Shown one piece after another: positions 9,827 through 18,547 of a stretch of 64,000 nt of DNA. A program made the position numbers and the translations under genes. Below the pieces are notes generated by a model. The model did no database searches. It worked only from the letters and a program-made list of their open reading frames with translations, and was not told the DNA's origin. The stretch's first letter is position 1; each line of letters opens with the position of its first letter. This stretch comes from Woronichinia naegeliana WA131. Lineage in GTDB: Bacteria; Cyanobacteriota; Cyanobacteriia; Cyanobacteriales; Microcystaceae. The stretch spans positions 4,682,272 through 4,746,271 of the forward strand of contig CP073041.1 in NCBI GenBank assembly GCA_025370055.1, given 5' to 3'.

Positions 9827-10537
9827 ATGGATTCACCTATTGTTAATTTACGTCCGGCTCTAGATACAATCTTGGTTCCCCAGGGTTCAGAATATCAAGC
9901 AGTAATGAAGGGTTGGCAAAAAAAGCCGAATTGCCCTTCTATTTTAGCAATTCCTGTGGGTGGAAAGGCGGTTGAGAAGGCATTACTTAGGGGATTAATG
10001 TTCCAAAAAATGCGGAAAATTTCTCCTCAAGGGATCATTGTGATGGGATTGGCTGGTAGTCTTTCTCCTCAGTTAAAACTAGGTCAAGTTGTTTTATATC
10101 GTTCTTGCCTAGATTTAGAAAGTGATCAACTTCTGTTTTGTGATTCTTCTGCAACGGGTTATTTAGTAGAAAAATTAGGACATAAAGTTCAATTAGTCGA
10201 AGCTTTAAGCAGCGATCGCGTCATTACTGAGGCAGAGGAAAAGCAAAATTTAGGGAAACGGTATAAAGTCCAAGTAGTGGATATGGAAGGAGCCACCATT
10301 TTAAAATTTTTTGCAGCCCAACAAATTCCAGTGGTGATCCTACGGGTGATTAGCGATGAAATTAATCAATCTTTGCCGGATTTAAGTCAAGTTTACAATT
10401 CAGCCGGAGAATTACAGACGTGGCCGTTAACCAAGGCATTAATCTCTCAACCGATCGCCGGTTTTAACTTGATTCGGAGTTCCTTGTATGCCCTCAAGAT
10501 CCTAGAAAAATTAGCCACAGAGATAACATTCATCTAA
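9827..10537 (+). CDS. Nucleoside phosphorylase / nucleosidase-like protein
   Basis: About 236 residues of the PNP/UDP phosphorylase (PNP_UDP_1) superfamily, which cleaves N-glycosidic bonds of nucleosides or related compounds. Visible motifs are IPVGGKAVEKAL near the N-terminus, GIIVMGLAGSL (about 85), and VVDMEGATILKFF (about 150), where the Met-Glu pair matches the ribose-binding residues of MTA/SAH nucleosidase-like enzymes. RVISDEI then supplies the usual catalytic Asp region. I chose the ATG at 9827 over the TTG two codons earlier. It resembles the phosphorylases linked to hopanoid synthesis, but no hopanoid gene is nearby, so the substrate is open. It converges on urtC with only three bases between the stops. 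Confidence 0.7.
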   Translation: MDSPIVNLRPALDTILVPQGSEYQAVMKGWQKKPNCPSILAIPVGGKAVEKALLRGLMFQKMRKISPQGIIVMGLAGSLSPQLKLGQVVLYRSCLDLESDQLLFCDSSATGYLVEKLGHKVQLVEALSSDRVITEAEEKQNLGKRYKVQVVDMEGATILKFFAAQQIPVVILRVISDEINQSLPDLSQVYNSAGELQTWPLTKALISQPIAGFNLIRSSLYALKILEKLATEITFI

Positions 10538-10540
10538 AAA

Positions 10541-11710
10541 TTACTGATGATCAATGTCTCGCCGTTCCTGTTGTACTTCGGGATCTGCTTCTAAACTGGG
10601 ATAGGTGGCAACTTGAGGCTTAAAGCCAAACAGCGATCGCAATTGTTGCCAACCTGATTCTTGAAACCAGCCGACAATACCATTGGGTAAAATGGTCACG
10701 ACAATCAGGAATAATGCCCCTTGAAAGAAAACCCAAACCTCTGGAAATTGTTCACTTAAAGAACTTTGCGCGAGTCTAACTAATAGGGTTCCTAACACAG
10801 CCCCCACGAGAGTGGCCCGACCCCCTACCGCTACCCAAATCACCATTTCAATGGAAAAGGCTACCTCCATGATACTGGGGGTAATAATGCCCGTTTGTAC
10901 CGTATAAAGTGCGCCCGATAAACCAGCGATCGCCCCCGAAATGGCAAATACTAAAACCTTAAAACCAGTGGGATCATAACCAGTAAAACGTACCCGATTT
11001 TCATCATCGCGAATGGCGACTAATAGCCGTCCAAACCGCCCACTGGTTAACCAACGACAGACGAGATAAACCAAAATTAGGCTAATAATCGTGATTTCAT
11101 AAAAGCCAATTTGTACCCGATTATCACTGACTAATAAGCCAAAAATACTTTGGGTATCTGTTTTCAAGCCATTGGTGCCATTGATCAGTTTTTGTTGACC
11201 ATTAAAGAAATTATAAAAAACGAGCAGGGCTGCCTGGGTTAGAATGGAAAAATAAACGCCCTTAATCCGATTCCGAAAAATAAGATAGCCGAGTAAACCT
11301 GCAATAATACTGGGAATAATAAAAATAGCAATAATAGTAATCGGTAAAGAATGAAACGGTTGCCACAACCAGGGTAATTCTGCTACGCCGTACAAACTAA
11401 AAAATTCTGGCAATTGACCCGCCGGTAATTGCAAATTAAGATACATGGCTAAACCGTAACCTCCCAGAGCAAAAAAGATACCGTGTCCTAAGCTGAGCAG
11501 TCCGGTATAACCCCAGATTAAATCAATTCCTAAAGCAACAATGGTCAAGGAAACAAAACGCCCTAATAGCCTCAGGCGAAAAGCCGGTAAAGCCAACGGT
11601 AAGATCACCGCAAAAATCACCGCGATCGCGATAATCGCACCACCTTCAATCCACAATTTACGCTTTTTTTGTTGCCGTTGGGATAACTGAATATCTGTCT
11701 CGATCGCCAT
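10541..11710 (-). CDS. urtC: Urea ABC transporter permease UrtC
   Basis: A 389-residue inner-membrane permease of the LivM type, second permease of the high-affinity urea importer. About ten hydrophobic segments are present, and GYTGLLSLGHGIFFALGGYG is the conserved LivM/UrtC loop. FRNRIKGVYFSILTQA and VQTGIITPSIMEV are further UrtC-like stretches. The gene lies 23 bases after urtB in the same orientation. In most cyanobacteria urtD and urtE (the ATPases) follow directly, but here a convergent unrelated gene begins three bases later. Confidence 0.92.
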   Translation of the reverse strand: MAIETDIQLSQRQQKKRKLWIEGGAIIAIAVIFAVILPLALPAFRLRLLGRFVSLTIVALGIDLIWGYTGLLSLGHGIFFALGGYGLAMYLNLQLPAGQLPEFFSLYGVAELPWLWQPFHSLPITIIAIFIIPSIIAGLLGYLIFRNRIKGVYFSILTQAALLVFYNFFNGQQKLINGTNGLKTDTQSIFGLLVSDNRVQIGFYEITIISLILVYLVCRWLTSGRFGRLLVAIRDDENRVRFTGYDPTGFKVLVFAISGAIAGLSGALYTVQTGIITPSIMEVAFSIEMVIWVAVGGRATLVGAVLGTLLVRLAQSSLSEQFPEVWVFFQGALFLIVVTILPNGIVGWFQESGWQQLRSLFGFKPQVATYPSLEADPEVQQERRDIDHQ

Positions 11711-11733
11711 AATAAAAACTCAGTAAAGATAGA

Positions 11734-12900
11734 TTACAGTTCTGCTGTCCGACCTTTGGGGGCAAAAATACCGGCGGGTTTAATTTGGAGGAAAAGAATG
11801 ATCAAGATAAAGATCATCACCTTGGCCATGCTCGTGGTCGCAAAAAAGTTAAAGAAATCCACCCCATTCTGTAGGATACCCTCAGGGGGAATAATGAGGG
11901 CAAAGGTTCCGCTACCAATCAAGTAGCTCAAAATGCCAATAATCATGGCAGCAATAATTGTTCCTAAAAGATTGCCCACGCCACCGACTACGACCACCAT
12001 AAAAGTATCGACAATATAGTTTTGTCCCGTACTAGGGCCAACTGAGCCGAGAAAGCTAATGGCACAGCCGGCAATCCCCGCTAAACCAGAGCCGATCGCA
12101 AAGGTCAGGGCATCCACCTGGGCCGTGGGAATTCCTAAACAAGCACTCATGGTTCGATTTTGGGTCACAGCCCGAATCCGTAAACCCCAGTTGGAACGGT
12201 TAAAAAAGAGAATAATACCAATAATGCAGAGAATGGTCAGGATAATAATTAAAATGCGCGTATAGGGCAATTGAAAGCCAGCAAAGGGTAAACCGCCTCT
12301 GAGCCAGGCAGGAGCCGTCACATCCACATTTCTGGCACTAAACCAAGGACGAATTAAACTATCCTGTTTGGTCTGAGCAACGATAAAACCACCCGCCGCC
12401 GCGATCGCCGCCGAAAGAAAAAAGAATAATACCCTGGCCTTGCTGCGAATTTGCTCCCAATCAACTCTGCGACTCAGAAACCAGAGACCGCCAAAATACA
12501 AACCACAAAAAACAGCGATCGCAATCACTAATAGACCATTCACACTGCGAACAAATTGCTGCAAGATCAGACTTACGCCCCAAGTTGCCAACAAGGTTTC
12601 CAAGGGCCGTCCGTAAAGATAGCGAATCACCGTCCTTTCCAAGGCCAAACCCACTAATCCAGCCATCAAAAAAGCGATCGGTAAAGCAGCCAAAATATAA
12701 AAATTAAAAACCGGCTCTCCCAGAGGCTTGAAAACATTTTGAACCACATAGGTCGTATAGGCCCCTAACATCATCAATTCTCCGTGAGCCAAATTAATGA
12801 CCCCCATCAGTCCAAAAACGATCGCCAAGCCTAAAGCTGCGATCAACAATACCGAACCAATGCTAATCCCGTTAAATAGACCTTCTAATAATGCAGACAC
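11734..12900 (-). CDS. urtB: Urea ABC transporter permease UrtB
   Basis: A 388-residue LivH-type permease, partner of UrtC. It starts at a GTG (12900-12898). The N-terminus (FGLMGVINLAHGELMMLGAY) is the classic LivH/UrtB motif, and the end has GGVGNLLGTIIAAMIIGI. Around residues 130-180 there is a longer insertion with an Arg/Lys-rich stretch between two membrane segments, normal for cyanobacterial UrtB. It lies 113 bases after urtA, with one G/C-run repeat in the gap, and just before urtC. Confidence 0.92.
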   Translation of the reverse strand: MSALLEGLFNGISIGSVLLIAALGLAIVFGLMGVINLAHGELMMLGAYTTYVVQNVFKPLGEPVFNFYILAALPIAFLMAGLVGLALERTVIRYLYGRPLETLLATWGVSLILQQFVRSVNGLLVIAIAVFCGLYFGGLWFLSRRVDWEQIRSKARVLFFFLSAAIAAAGGFIVAQTKQDSLIRPWFSARNVDVTAPAWLRGGLPFAGFQLPYTRILIIILTILCIIGIILFFNRSNWGLRIRAVTQNRTMSACLGIPTAQVDALTFAIGSGLAGIAGCAISFLGSVGPSTGQNYIVDTFMVVVVGGVGNLLGTIIAAMIIGILSYLIGSGTFALIIPPEGILQNGVDFFNFFATTSMAKVMIFILIILFLQIKPAGIFAPKGRTAEL

Positions 12901-12968
12901 AAAATTTTACTCCCTACCATGTTTAAGACGCTTGAATAAATTGCCGGTTGGTTTATTGCCAAAGCTTT

Positions 12969-13010
12969 CCCCCCTCTACTACAAAAGGGGGGTTAGGGGG
13001 AATCTAAATC
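12969..13010. repeat. G/C-run repeat in the urtA-urtB gap
   Basis: A C6 run and a G6 run separated by about 13 bases, then TTAGGGGGAAT, resembling the units at 58-355 and 27228-27258. On the urt transcript it would form a hairpin between urtA and urtB and could attenuate or protect the mRNA, giving more binding protein than permease. That role is inferred. Confidence 0.5.
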
Positions 13011-13013
13011 AAC

Positions 13014-14357
13014 TTATTTTTTAGCTGCGTCCTTAAATTTACCAGGGGTTTGAGGGGGTTTAATATCCGTGCGTGTCCAATCGCAACTATAACCCTTGGT
13101 TTCTGGAACAAACTGGTTCCAAGGGATCGGTACAACGGGGCCTTCCGTCGCCCAGACAATATCAAACAGACCGTCCTTATTCACCTGACCGATACGAACC
13201 GTCTTGGAAATATGGTGATTAGGGTACATCTTAACCTTGCCTCCGGGAGCATCCATCTCCTGACCGATCGCCGCCATCCGCACCTTTTCGAGATCATCGA
13301 CGGTTCCAGCTTTCTCTGCGGCCTGTTTCCAAAGATAAACAGCAATATAGGCTGCTTCCGCAGGGTCATTCGTCACACGATCCGGGCCATATTTAGCTTT
13401 AAAAGCTTCTACAAACTTTTTATTGGCGGGGGTGTCAACGGTTTGGAAATAGTTCCAGGAAGCATATTGACCTAGCAGATATTCTTTCCCAATTTGTTGA
13501 ACTTCTTCCTCGGCAATACTGACCGATAGTACTGGGTATTTATCAGGGGTTAAACCCGCAGATTGAATCTGTTTAAAGAAAGCGACATTACTATCCCCAT
13601 TCAGGGTATTGAAAATCACCCCGCCCTTGGGTAAGGCCTGTTTAATCTTAGTAATGATCGGAGTCACCTCGGTATTGCCTAGGGGTAAATAGTCTTCACC
13701 GACGGTTTTGCCACCTTTGACCTTTAACTGCTCTTTGATAATGGTATTAGCCGTGCGAGGGAAAACGTAGTCAGATCCCACGAGGAAAAAGTCTTTCCCT
13801 TTATTTTTGAGTAACCAATCCACTGCTGGTTCAATTTGTTGGTTAGGGGCCGCCCCAGTATAGAAAATATTCTTAGAACACTCTTGACCTTCGTATTGGA
13901 CGGGATACCAGAGCATATGGTTTTTGGATTCAAATACGGGTAGTACCGCTTTCCGGCTCGCAGAAGTCCAACAACCAAATACCGCCACTACCTTATCCTG
14001 ATCGATTAATTTAGTGGCTTTTTCGGCAAAGGTCGGCCAATCTGAGGCTCCATCCTCCTTAATCGGTTCAATCTTTTTACCGAGAACGCCACCTGCTGCA
14101 TTAATTTCTTCAATTGCCAACATTTCTGCATCAACAACGGTGGCCTCACTAATTGCCATTGTGCCACTGAGAGAATGTAAGATTCCCACCTTAACCGTTT
14201 CACCACCACCAGCCGCCGTTGATGCAGGACTGGTTTCTCCAGCGGGGGAGGTCGTTGTTGTTGGCTCTCCACCACCACAGGCTTTTAACAGTAAACTCGT
14301 TCCTAGTGTAGCCGAACCGTACAATAAAAATTTGCGTCGTCCTAATCGATTAATCAT
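13014..14357 (-). CDS. urtA: Urea-binding lipoprotein UrtA
   Basis: A 447-residue periplasmic binding protein of the Peripla_BP_5 type that captures urea for UrtBC. The N-terminus combines twin arginines (GRRKF) with a lipobox (LLKAC at about 23-27), so it is probably exported by Tat and then lipidated. A Thr/Ser-rich linker follows. The mature part begins [17 protein letters not shown] and includes [12 protein letters not shown] and [10 protein letters not shown], which are characteristic of UrtA rather than of amino-acid-binding relatives. It is the first gene of the minus-strand urt operon, behind an NtcA-type promoter. A small tatA gene lies 3 kb away. Confidence 0.95.
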   Translation of the reverse strand: MINRLGRRKFLLYGSATLGTSLLLKACGGGEPTTTTSPAGETSPASTAAGGGETVKVGILHSLSGTMAISEATVVDAEMLAIEEINAAGGVLGKKIEPIKEDGASDWPTFAEKATKLIDQDKVVAVFGCWTSASRKAVLPVFESKNHMLWYPVQYEGQECSKNIFYTGAAPNQQIEPAVDWLLKNKGKDFFLVGSDYVFPRTANTIIKEQLKVKGGKTVGEDYLPLGNTEVTPIITKIKQALPKGGVIFNTLNGDSNVAFFKQIQSAGLTPDKYPVLSVSIAEEEVQQIGKEYLLGQYASWNYFQTVDTPANKKFVEAFKAKYGPDRVTNDPAEAAYIAVYLWKQAAEKAGTVDDLEKVRMAAIGQEMDAPGGKVKMYPNHHISKTVRIGQVNKDGLFDIVWATEGPVVPIPWNQFVPETKGYSCDWTRTDIKPPQTPGKFKDAAKK

Positions 14358-14452
14358 GGTAAGAATTAAGCAACCTCGTAGAAATTAAGCAGAATCGATG
14401 GATGAGGAGAAAAAAGAGCAGTATCTATTTTAATAAACAACATAGACGTTGT

Positions 14453-14494
14453 ATATTACGTCCTAAATAATCTGCAAAATGTTATGAGATATAC
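14453..14494 (-). promoter_or_regulatory. NtcA-activated promoter of the urt operon
   Basis: On the minus strand 14494-14481 reads GTA-N8-AAC, one mismatch from the NtcA site GTAN8TAC. It is followed by exactly 22 bases and then TAATAT (14458-14453), a TAN3T -10 box. This is the spacing of canonical NtcA-activated promoters, and urea transport is a known NtcA target. The untranslated leader would be about 90 bases. Confidence 0.65.
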
Positions 14495-14631
14495 AAAAAA
14501 TCCTCCCATCTCAGGAAGGTCAGGGAGAGACAGGGGCTGGGAAGAGAGGTCTGTGTGTGAGAGGTTAATCGACAGAGATCGCCGAATTCAGTAGATTTAA
14601 TCGAGAGTCAGCACAAATTTTCAAAAATCGC

Positions 14632-14662
14632 TTGACAACTTCCTAGATAGTTCTGTTATGAT
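14632..14662 (+). promoter_or_regulatory. Sigma-70 type promoter of tRNA-Gln
   Basis: TTGACA (14632-14637) and TATGAT (14657-14662) are separated by 19 bases, slightly long. The -10 box ends 16 bases before the tRNA, which suits transcription starting close to the mature 5' end. Confidence 0.55.
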
Positions 14663-14678
14663 GACAAAGGTTCGTCAA

Positions 14679-14750
14679 TGGGGCGTAGCCAAGTGGTAAG
14701 GCAGCGGGTTTTGGTCCCGCCATCCCTAGGTTCGAATCCTAGCGCCCCAG
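14679..14750 (+). tRNA. tRNA-Gln (anticodon TTG)
   Basis: A 72-nt cloverleaf. The acceptor stem pairs TGGGGCG (14679-14685) with CGCCCCA (14743-14749), and the discriminator is G14750. The anticodon stem is GCGGG/CCCGC with loop TTTTGGT, giving TTG at 14711-14713. The T loop is GGTTCGAATCC. CCA is not encoded. The U-A first pair of the acceptor stem is typical of bacterial tRNA-Gln. Confidence 0.95.
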
Positions 14751-14773
14751 TTCAATAAGATGCTGTGTTGTCG

Positions 14774-15112
14774 TTATTCGGGCTGGGAAGAATTCTTTTC
14801 GGGAAAGTCAGAGATTTGGCCAGATGACTCTTCTGGGGGCATCCAGTGCTGCAAAAATGTTTGGAGCTTACCACGCTCAATGTAGGGCCAGCCACCACTT
14901 TCCTCCACATCTTTTAAAAAAGCATAGAGATCCTTACGAGTATTGGGAAGCGATGGCTCAAATTGTTCTGTGCGGATCTGACGATGTAAACTTTCCAACG
15001 TCCTCAGTAATGACAACAGGCGATCGCTATCTTGGCCACAGAATTGGGACAATGACTCCACGAGGGCAACCAATTGTTGAAGTGTATCATTAAAGTATTG
15101 TCCGTCAGTCAT
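14774..15112 (-). CDS. Conserved hypothetical protein, about 112 residues
   Basis: An acidic protein that appears all-helical, with Leu-rich stretches in the first 45 residues (LQQLVALVESLSQF, LLSLLRTLESLHRQI) and a WPYIERGKLQTFLQHW motif near residue 75-90. There is no signal peptide or membrane segment. I do not recognise the family. It lies alone between tRNA-Gln and psbO on the opposite strand, with codon use like its neighbours, so it looks like a real cyanobacterial gene. Confidence 0.6.
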   Translation of the reverse strand: MTDGQYFNDTLQQLVALVESLSQFCGQDSDRLLSLLRTLESLHRQIRTEQFEPSLPNTRKDLYAFLKDVEESGGWPYIERGKLQTFLQHWMPPEESSGQISDFPEKNSSQPE

Positions 15113-15342
15113 GGAGATAAATCCTTAGTCCTTGAAAGAAAAGTAAGCCATCCCTCACTATAGAAGATCGGGGGACGCAAAGAATTCACCAAAGGATGAC
15201 GCAGGAAGGTAACGAAAGTTTGATAAAGTAGATCCCGATAACAATAGCCTAACTTGCCCTCGATATTATTTGGTTACACCATGCGTAAGTCTTATTCAGG
15301 GCAAGAAACTACTAATTTGAGATTGACCAAGCGAGGTTAACC

Positions 15343-16170
15343 ATGAGGTTTCGTTCAATAATCGTTGCCTTTCTATCACTGTGTCTAGGTATCCTTTCCT
15401 TATTGAATTGTGGATCGGCCCTAGCAGTTGACAAAAGCCAACTTACCTACGATGAAATTATCGGCACAGGACTGGCCAACGCTTGCCCTGCAATTTCTTC
15501 CTTTACCAGAGGGACGATCGCCGTAGAAGCTAACTCGACATATACGATAGCTGACCTATGCTTAGAACCACAACAATTTTTTGTTAAAGAAGAACCCCTT
15601 AACAAACGCCAATCAGCAGAATTTGTTCAAGGTAAACTCTTAACTCGTTACACTACTAGTCTGGAGCAAATCCGAGGATCTGTTCTGGTCAGTAACGACG
15701 GAGTATTAACCTTTAAAGAAAAAGATGGTATTGACTTCCAACCGATCACCGTTCTTTTGCCTGGTGGAGAAGAGGTTCCTTTCTTCTTTACCATTAAGAA
15801 CTTTGTCGGCAAGACTGAACCTGGCTTTACCTCAATTAACAGTTCTACGGATTTTGTCGGTACTTTTAAAGTGCCTTCCTATCGAGGAGCAGGTTTCCTA
15901 GATCCCAAAGCTCGTGGGGTTTATACCGGCTATGACAATGCTGTTGCCCTTCCAGCTTCGGCAGACAGCAAAGAGTTGCAACGTACTAATGTCAAACAAA
16001 CCCCCATCGGCAAAGGAACTCTTTCCCTACAAGTAACTCAGGTGGATGGAGAAACAGGAGAAATTGGTGGCATTTTTGAAAGCATCCAACCCTCTGATAC
16101 GGACTTAGGGGCGAAGGAGCCGGTTGATGTTAAAGTGCGTGGTATTTTCTATGCCAAGGTAGAATCCTAA
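15343..16170 (+). CDS. psbO: Photosystem II manganese-stabilising protein PsbO
   Basis: A 275-residue extrinsic lumenal subunit of photosystem II that stabilises the Mn4CaO5 cluster. A signal peptide of about 28 residues ends near SALA. The mature protein begins VDKSQLTYDEI, and LANACPAI and IADLCLEP contain the two conserved disulfide cysteines. VPFFFTIKNFVGKTEPGF, VPSYRGAGFLDPK and VKVRGIFYAKVE are diagnostic. It is monocistronic, with a strong intrinsic terminator 38 bases after the stop. Confidence 0.97.
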   Translation: MRFRSIIVAFLSLCLGILSLLNCGSALAVDKSQLTYDEIIGTGLANACPAISSFTRGTIAVEANSTYTIADLCLEPQQFFVKEEPLNKRQSAEFVQGKLLTRYTTSLEQIRGSVLVSNDGVLTFKEKDGIDFQPITVLLPGGEEVPFFFTIKNFVGKTEPGFTSINSSTDFVGTFKVPSYRGAGFLDPKARGVYTGYDNAVALPASADSKELQRTNVKQTPIGKGTLSLQVTQVDGETGEIGGIFESIQPSDTDLGAKEPVDVKVRGIFYAKVES

Positions 16171-16207
16171 GGCATTGACTAAATACAGAATCTGTGAGTT
16201 TTTTCCT

Positions 16208-16231
16208 AGGGGCGATCGCCCCTCTTTTTTT
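16208..16231 (+). terminator. Intrinsic terminator of psbO built on a HIP1 site
   Basis: AGGGGCGATCGCCCCT (16208-16223) is a perfect 16-base palindrome with the HIP1 octamer at its centre, followed by C and a run of T. This is a Rho-independent terminator for psbO. Confidence 0.8.
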
Positions 16232-16549
16232 GGAAATTTAATAATGACGAGGTTTTAACAAATGTTGTGTTTTATTGCGTTTAATCAGTTTTTTCCTATA
16301 ATAATTATGCATGTAATAGAACGGATATCCTTGTTTTTGCACAAATTTATTAACCTCTCCGTGTAATTATGGATATTGAATTCTACGACCTCAGATAATT
16401 TGGTTAATTATGCCGTTGTAAATATAATTAGAGGAAAAGCAATTGTTAATCCTGCTCTTAAATTTATTGGCTTTTTTGCTTTTTCTATCATCTCAATTAA
16501 TTCCATTAGTCAATCTTAATTGTTCTTACTAACTATTAAGAGTGTTATT
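16232..16549. other. AT-rich spacer upstream of sigF
   Basis: These 318 bases are very AT-rich and hold no supported gene. The sigF promoter is presumably here. Several TATAAT-like hexamers occur, but none has a convincing partner. Confidence 0.4.
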
Positions 16550-17326
16550 ATGCCTACCACCGCGAAAGAATCCCTTAAAATTGAAACCCTCACGCTTTTT
16601 CGAGCCTATCGAGAGTCAAAGACCACTCATCTTCGTAATCGTATTATGGAGTTGAATATTGGTTTGGTTCGTAAAGAAGCCCACCATTGGGAAAAACAGT
16701 TTGTAGAAGGTTATGAGGATTTGGTTCAAGTGGGTTGTTTGGGATTAATTCGGGCGATTGAACGCTTTGATCTAGATAAGGGTCATGCATTTAGTTCCTT
16801 TGCTGTTCCCTATATTCGAGGAGAAATTCAGCACTATTTAAGGGATAAAGGTTACTGTGTCCGTATTCCTCGGCGTTGGCTAGAGATTGGTCAGCAAGCG
16901 ACCTTAGAACAACAGGCCTTTCAAAGCCGTTTTAATCGTCAACCGAGTGATTTGGAGTTGGTAGAGAAGTTAGAGATTTCCCTGACGGAGTGGCAAGACA
17001 TTAAGTTAGCTTGGCAGAATCGAGAACCCCTCAGTTTAGATGCCCGTGTTAATAGTGAGGAGGATGGGACAGGCAATTTAGGCGATTGTTTATGCGAAAG
17101 TGAATACCGTAGCTTTCAATTGAGTTCCGAAGATCAAATTCGTTTGAACCAAGCTCTGTCTCTGCTAGAAGATCGGACACGCCATATTTTAGAATTTATT
17201 TTTCTGCACGATTTAACCCAACGGGAAACGGCTGATCAACTGGGAATTAGTGTGATTACAGTGTCTCGTCGTCTCAAAAAAGGGGTGAGTATCTTGAAAC
17301 AATCCTTGATGACAGAAATCTTTTAA
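16550..17326 (+). CDS. sigF: Group 3 RNA polymerase sigma factor, SigF type
   Basis: About 258 residues from the ATG at 16550 (the frame runs ten codons further to a weak TTG). Region 2 reads NIGLVRKEAHHW, YEDLVQVGCLGLIRAIERFD and FSSFAVPYIRGEIQHYLRDKG, followed by VRIPRRW. Region 4 is LTQRETADQLGISVITVSRR. These match the cyanobacterial SigF branch related to sigma-28/sigma-B, which in Synechocystis controls type IV pili and motility. The pilMNO genes are in the same window, though 39 kb away. No anti-sigma gene is adjacent. Confidence 0.85.
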   Translation: MPTTAKESLKIETLTLFRAYRESKTTHLRNRIMELNIGLVRKEAHHWEKQFVEGYEDLVQVGCLGLIRAIERFDLDKGHAFSSFAVPYIRGEIQHYLRDKGYCVRIPRRWLEIGQQATLEQQAFQSRFNRQPSDLELVEKLEISLTEWQDIKLAWQNREPLSLDARVNSEEDGTGNLGDCLCESEYRSFQLSSEDQIRLNQALSLLEDRTRHILEFIFLHDLTQRETADQLGISVITVSRRLKKGVSILKQSLMTEIF

Positions 17327-17407
17327 CTAGAGGGATCTGCCTTTGCTATAGTGGTTACTACCCCAGTTCTATTGGGGCGATCGCCGACGAATGGCTAGGA
17401 GCAAAGG

Positions 17408-17575
17408 ATGTTTGGATTAGGATGGCCAGAAGTGATTGTGATTCTGGTGGCAATGGCATTGATCTTTGGCCCAAGAAAAATTCCTGAGATTGGGGCAGCC
17501 TTTGGGAAAACGTTGCGGGGATTTAAGGAAGAAGTGAGTTCTCCAACAGAGGATTCTTCCCGCAATTCAGATTAA
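17408..17575 (+). CDS. tatA: Sec-independent translocase subunit TatA/E
   Basis: A 55-residue protein that forms the Tat export channel in the plasma or thylakoid membrane. It begins MFGLGWPEVIVILVAM, with a single membrane helix, then FGPRKIPEIG, the conserved TatA hinge and amphipathic helix, then GKTLRGFKEE and a short polar tail. An AGGAG-like ribosome site lies about nine bases before the ATG. It precedes rsmD by 19 bases and is probably co-transcribed with it. Confidence 0.9.
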   Translation: MFGLGWPEVIVILVAMALIFGPRKIPEIGAAFGKTLRGFKEEVSSPTEDSSRNSD

Positions 17576-17594
17576 TTGATTTTCTGCTGATGGT

Positions 17595-18149
17595 ATGAGA
17601 ATTTATGGTAATCGAGAACTGAAGACCTTGCCCGGTCAACTAACTCGTCCAACGGCAGCGAAGGTTCGTACTGCCTTATTTAATATTTGGCGGGATATTG
17701 AGGGCTGTTCCTGGTTAGATCTCTGTGCGGGAAATGGTTCGATGGGAGCCGAGGCCTTGGGGCGGGGAGCCAAAAAAGTGGTAGGGATTGAACAATCTGG
17801 CAAAGCTTGTGCGGTGATTCAGCGCAATTGGCAAAAAGTAGCTCAATCGTCTCAATCTTTTACCGTAATACGAGGTCATGTGTTAACTCAGCTAGGTCAT
17901 TGGCAAGGAAATCCTTTTGATTATATTTATTTTGATCCTCCCTACGAGAGCAATCTCTATGAATCGGTTTTAATCGCGATCGCCTCTCAACACCTCTTAG
18001 AGTCAGGAGGAGAAATTGCCGTTGAACATGATCCTAAATATTGGACTGCTCAGGAGATTCCGACCTTAAGCATCTGTCGCCAAAAACATTATGGCAAAAC
18101 AAGTTTGACCTTTTATCAAAGAAATGGGTTTAAAACCCCGTCCTTTTAG
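17595..18149 (+). CDS. rsmD: 16S rRNA (guanine-966 N2) methyltransferase RsmD
   Basis: A 184-residue SAM-dependent methyltransferase. The SAM site is LDLCAGNGSMGAEAL (about residues 41-55), the catalytic motif is DPPY (about 116-119), and the N-terminus (RIYGNRELKTLPGQLTRPT) is typical of RsmD. The stop codon (18147-18149) lies inside the terminal hairpin of the adjoining IS200/IS605 element, so the last few residues (about KTPSF) are encoded by the element. The catalytic core is complete, so activity should be kept. Confidence 0.9.
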   Translation: MRIYGNRELKTLPGQLTRPTAAKVRTALFNIWRDIEGCSWLDLCAGNGSMGAEALGRGAKKVVGIEQSGKACAVIQRNWQKVAQSSQSFTVIRGHVLTQLGHWQGNPFDYIYFDPPYESNLYESVLIAIASQHLLESGGEIAVEHDPKYWTAQEIPTLSICRQKHYGKTSLTFYQRNGFKTPSF

Positions 18150-18547
18150 GACGGCTTTAGTTGGTTTTGAATATATTGCTTAAGGACTTCAAGAGGTGCG
18201 CCACCAACACTGGAAACAAAATAGGAAGGACTCCACCGAGCCTCTTTGCCATAAGGTTTTTGGAATCCAGATTGACCGTAGCGACGACTAGAAACACCCT
18301 TGAGCGCATTTACCATCTGAGAGATGGAGAGTTTTGGCAGAAATTCAATAAGCGCGTGAACGTGGTCAGATTCGCCATTAAATTCAAGAATTTGAAAATC
18401 CATTTTCTTGGCAACCTCTCCAAAGGATTTTTCTATAACAGCAAGACTTTCTAATGTCAAAATAGCTCTACGGTATTTAGTCACACAGACTAAGTGAACC
18501 TTAAGACTGGAAACACTATGACGCTCCCTTCGTAATTGGGTTGTCAT
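18146..18547 (-). CDS. tnpA: IS200/IS605 transposase TnpA (Y1 HUH)
   Basis: About 133 residues from the ATG at 18547; the frame continues five codons upstream. It is a Y1 single-strand transposase: SDHVHALIEF holds the HUH metal-binding pair, and the nucleophilic tyrosine is in VLKQYIQNQ near the C-terminus. YRRAILT and SYFVSSVGG are further family motifs. It looks intact, so this element could still move itself and related tnpB-only copies. Confidence 0.92.
   Translation of the reverse strand: MTTQLRRERHSVSSLKVHLVCVTKYRRAILTLESLAVIEKSFGEVAKKMDFQILEFNGESDHVHALIEFLPKLSISQMVNALKGVSSRRYGQSGFQKPYGKEARWSPSYFVSSVGGAPLEVLKQYIQNQLKPS

Noticed and set aside
14014-14388. A 124-codon plus-strand frame over the urtA start.
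   Set aside because: It is antisense to urtA and its NtcA promoter leader, with composition that mirrors urtA.
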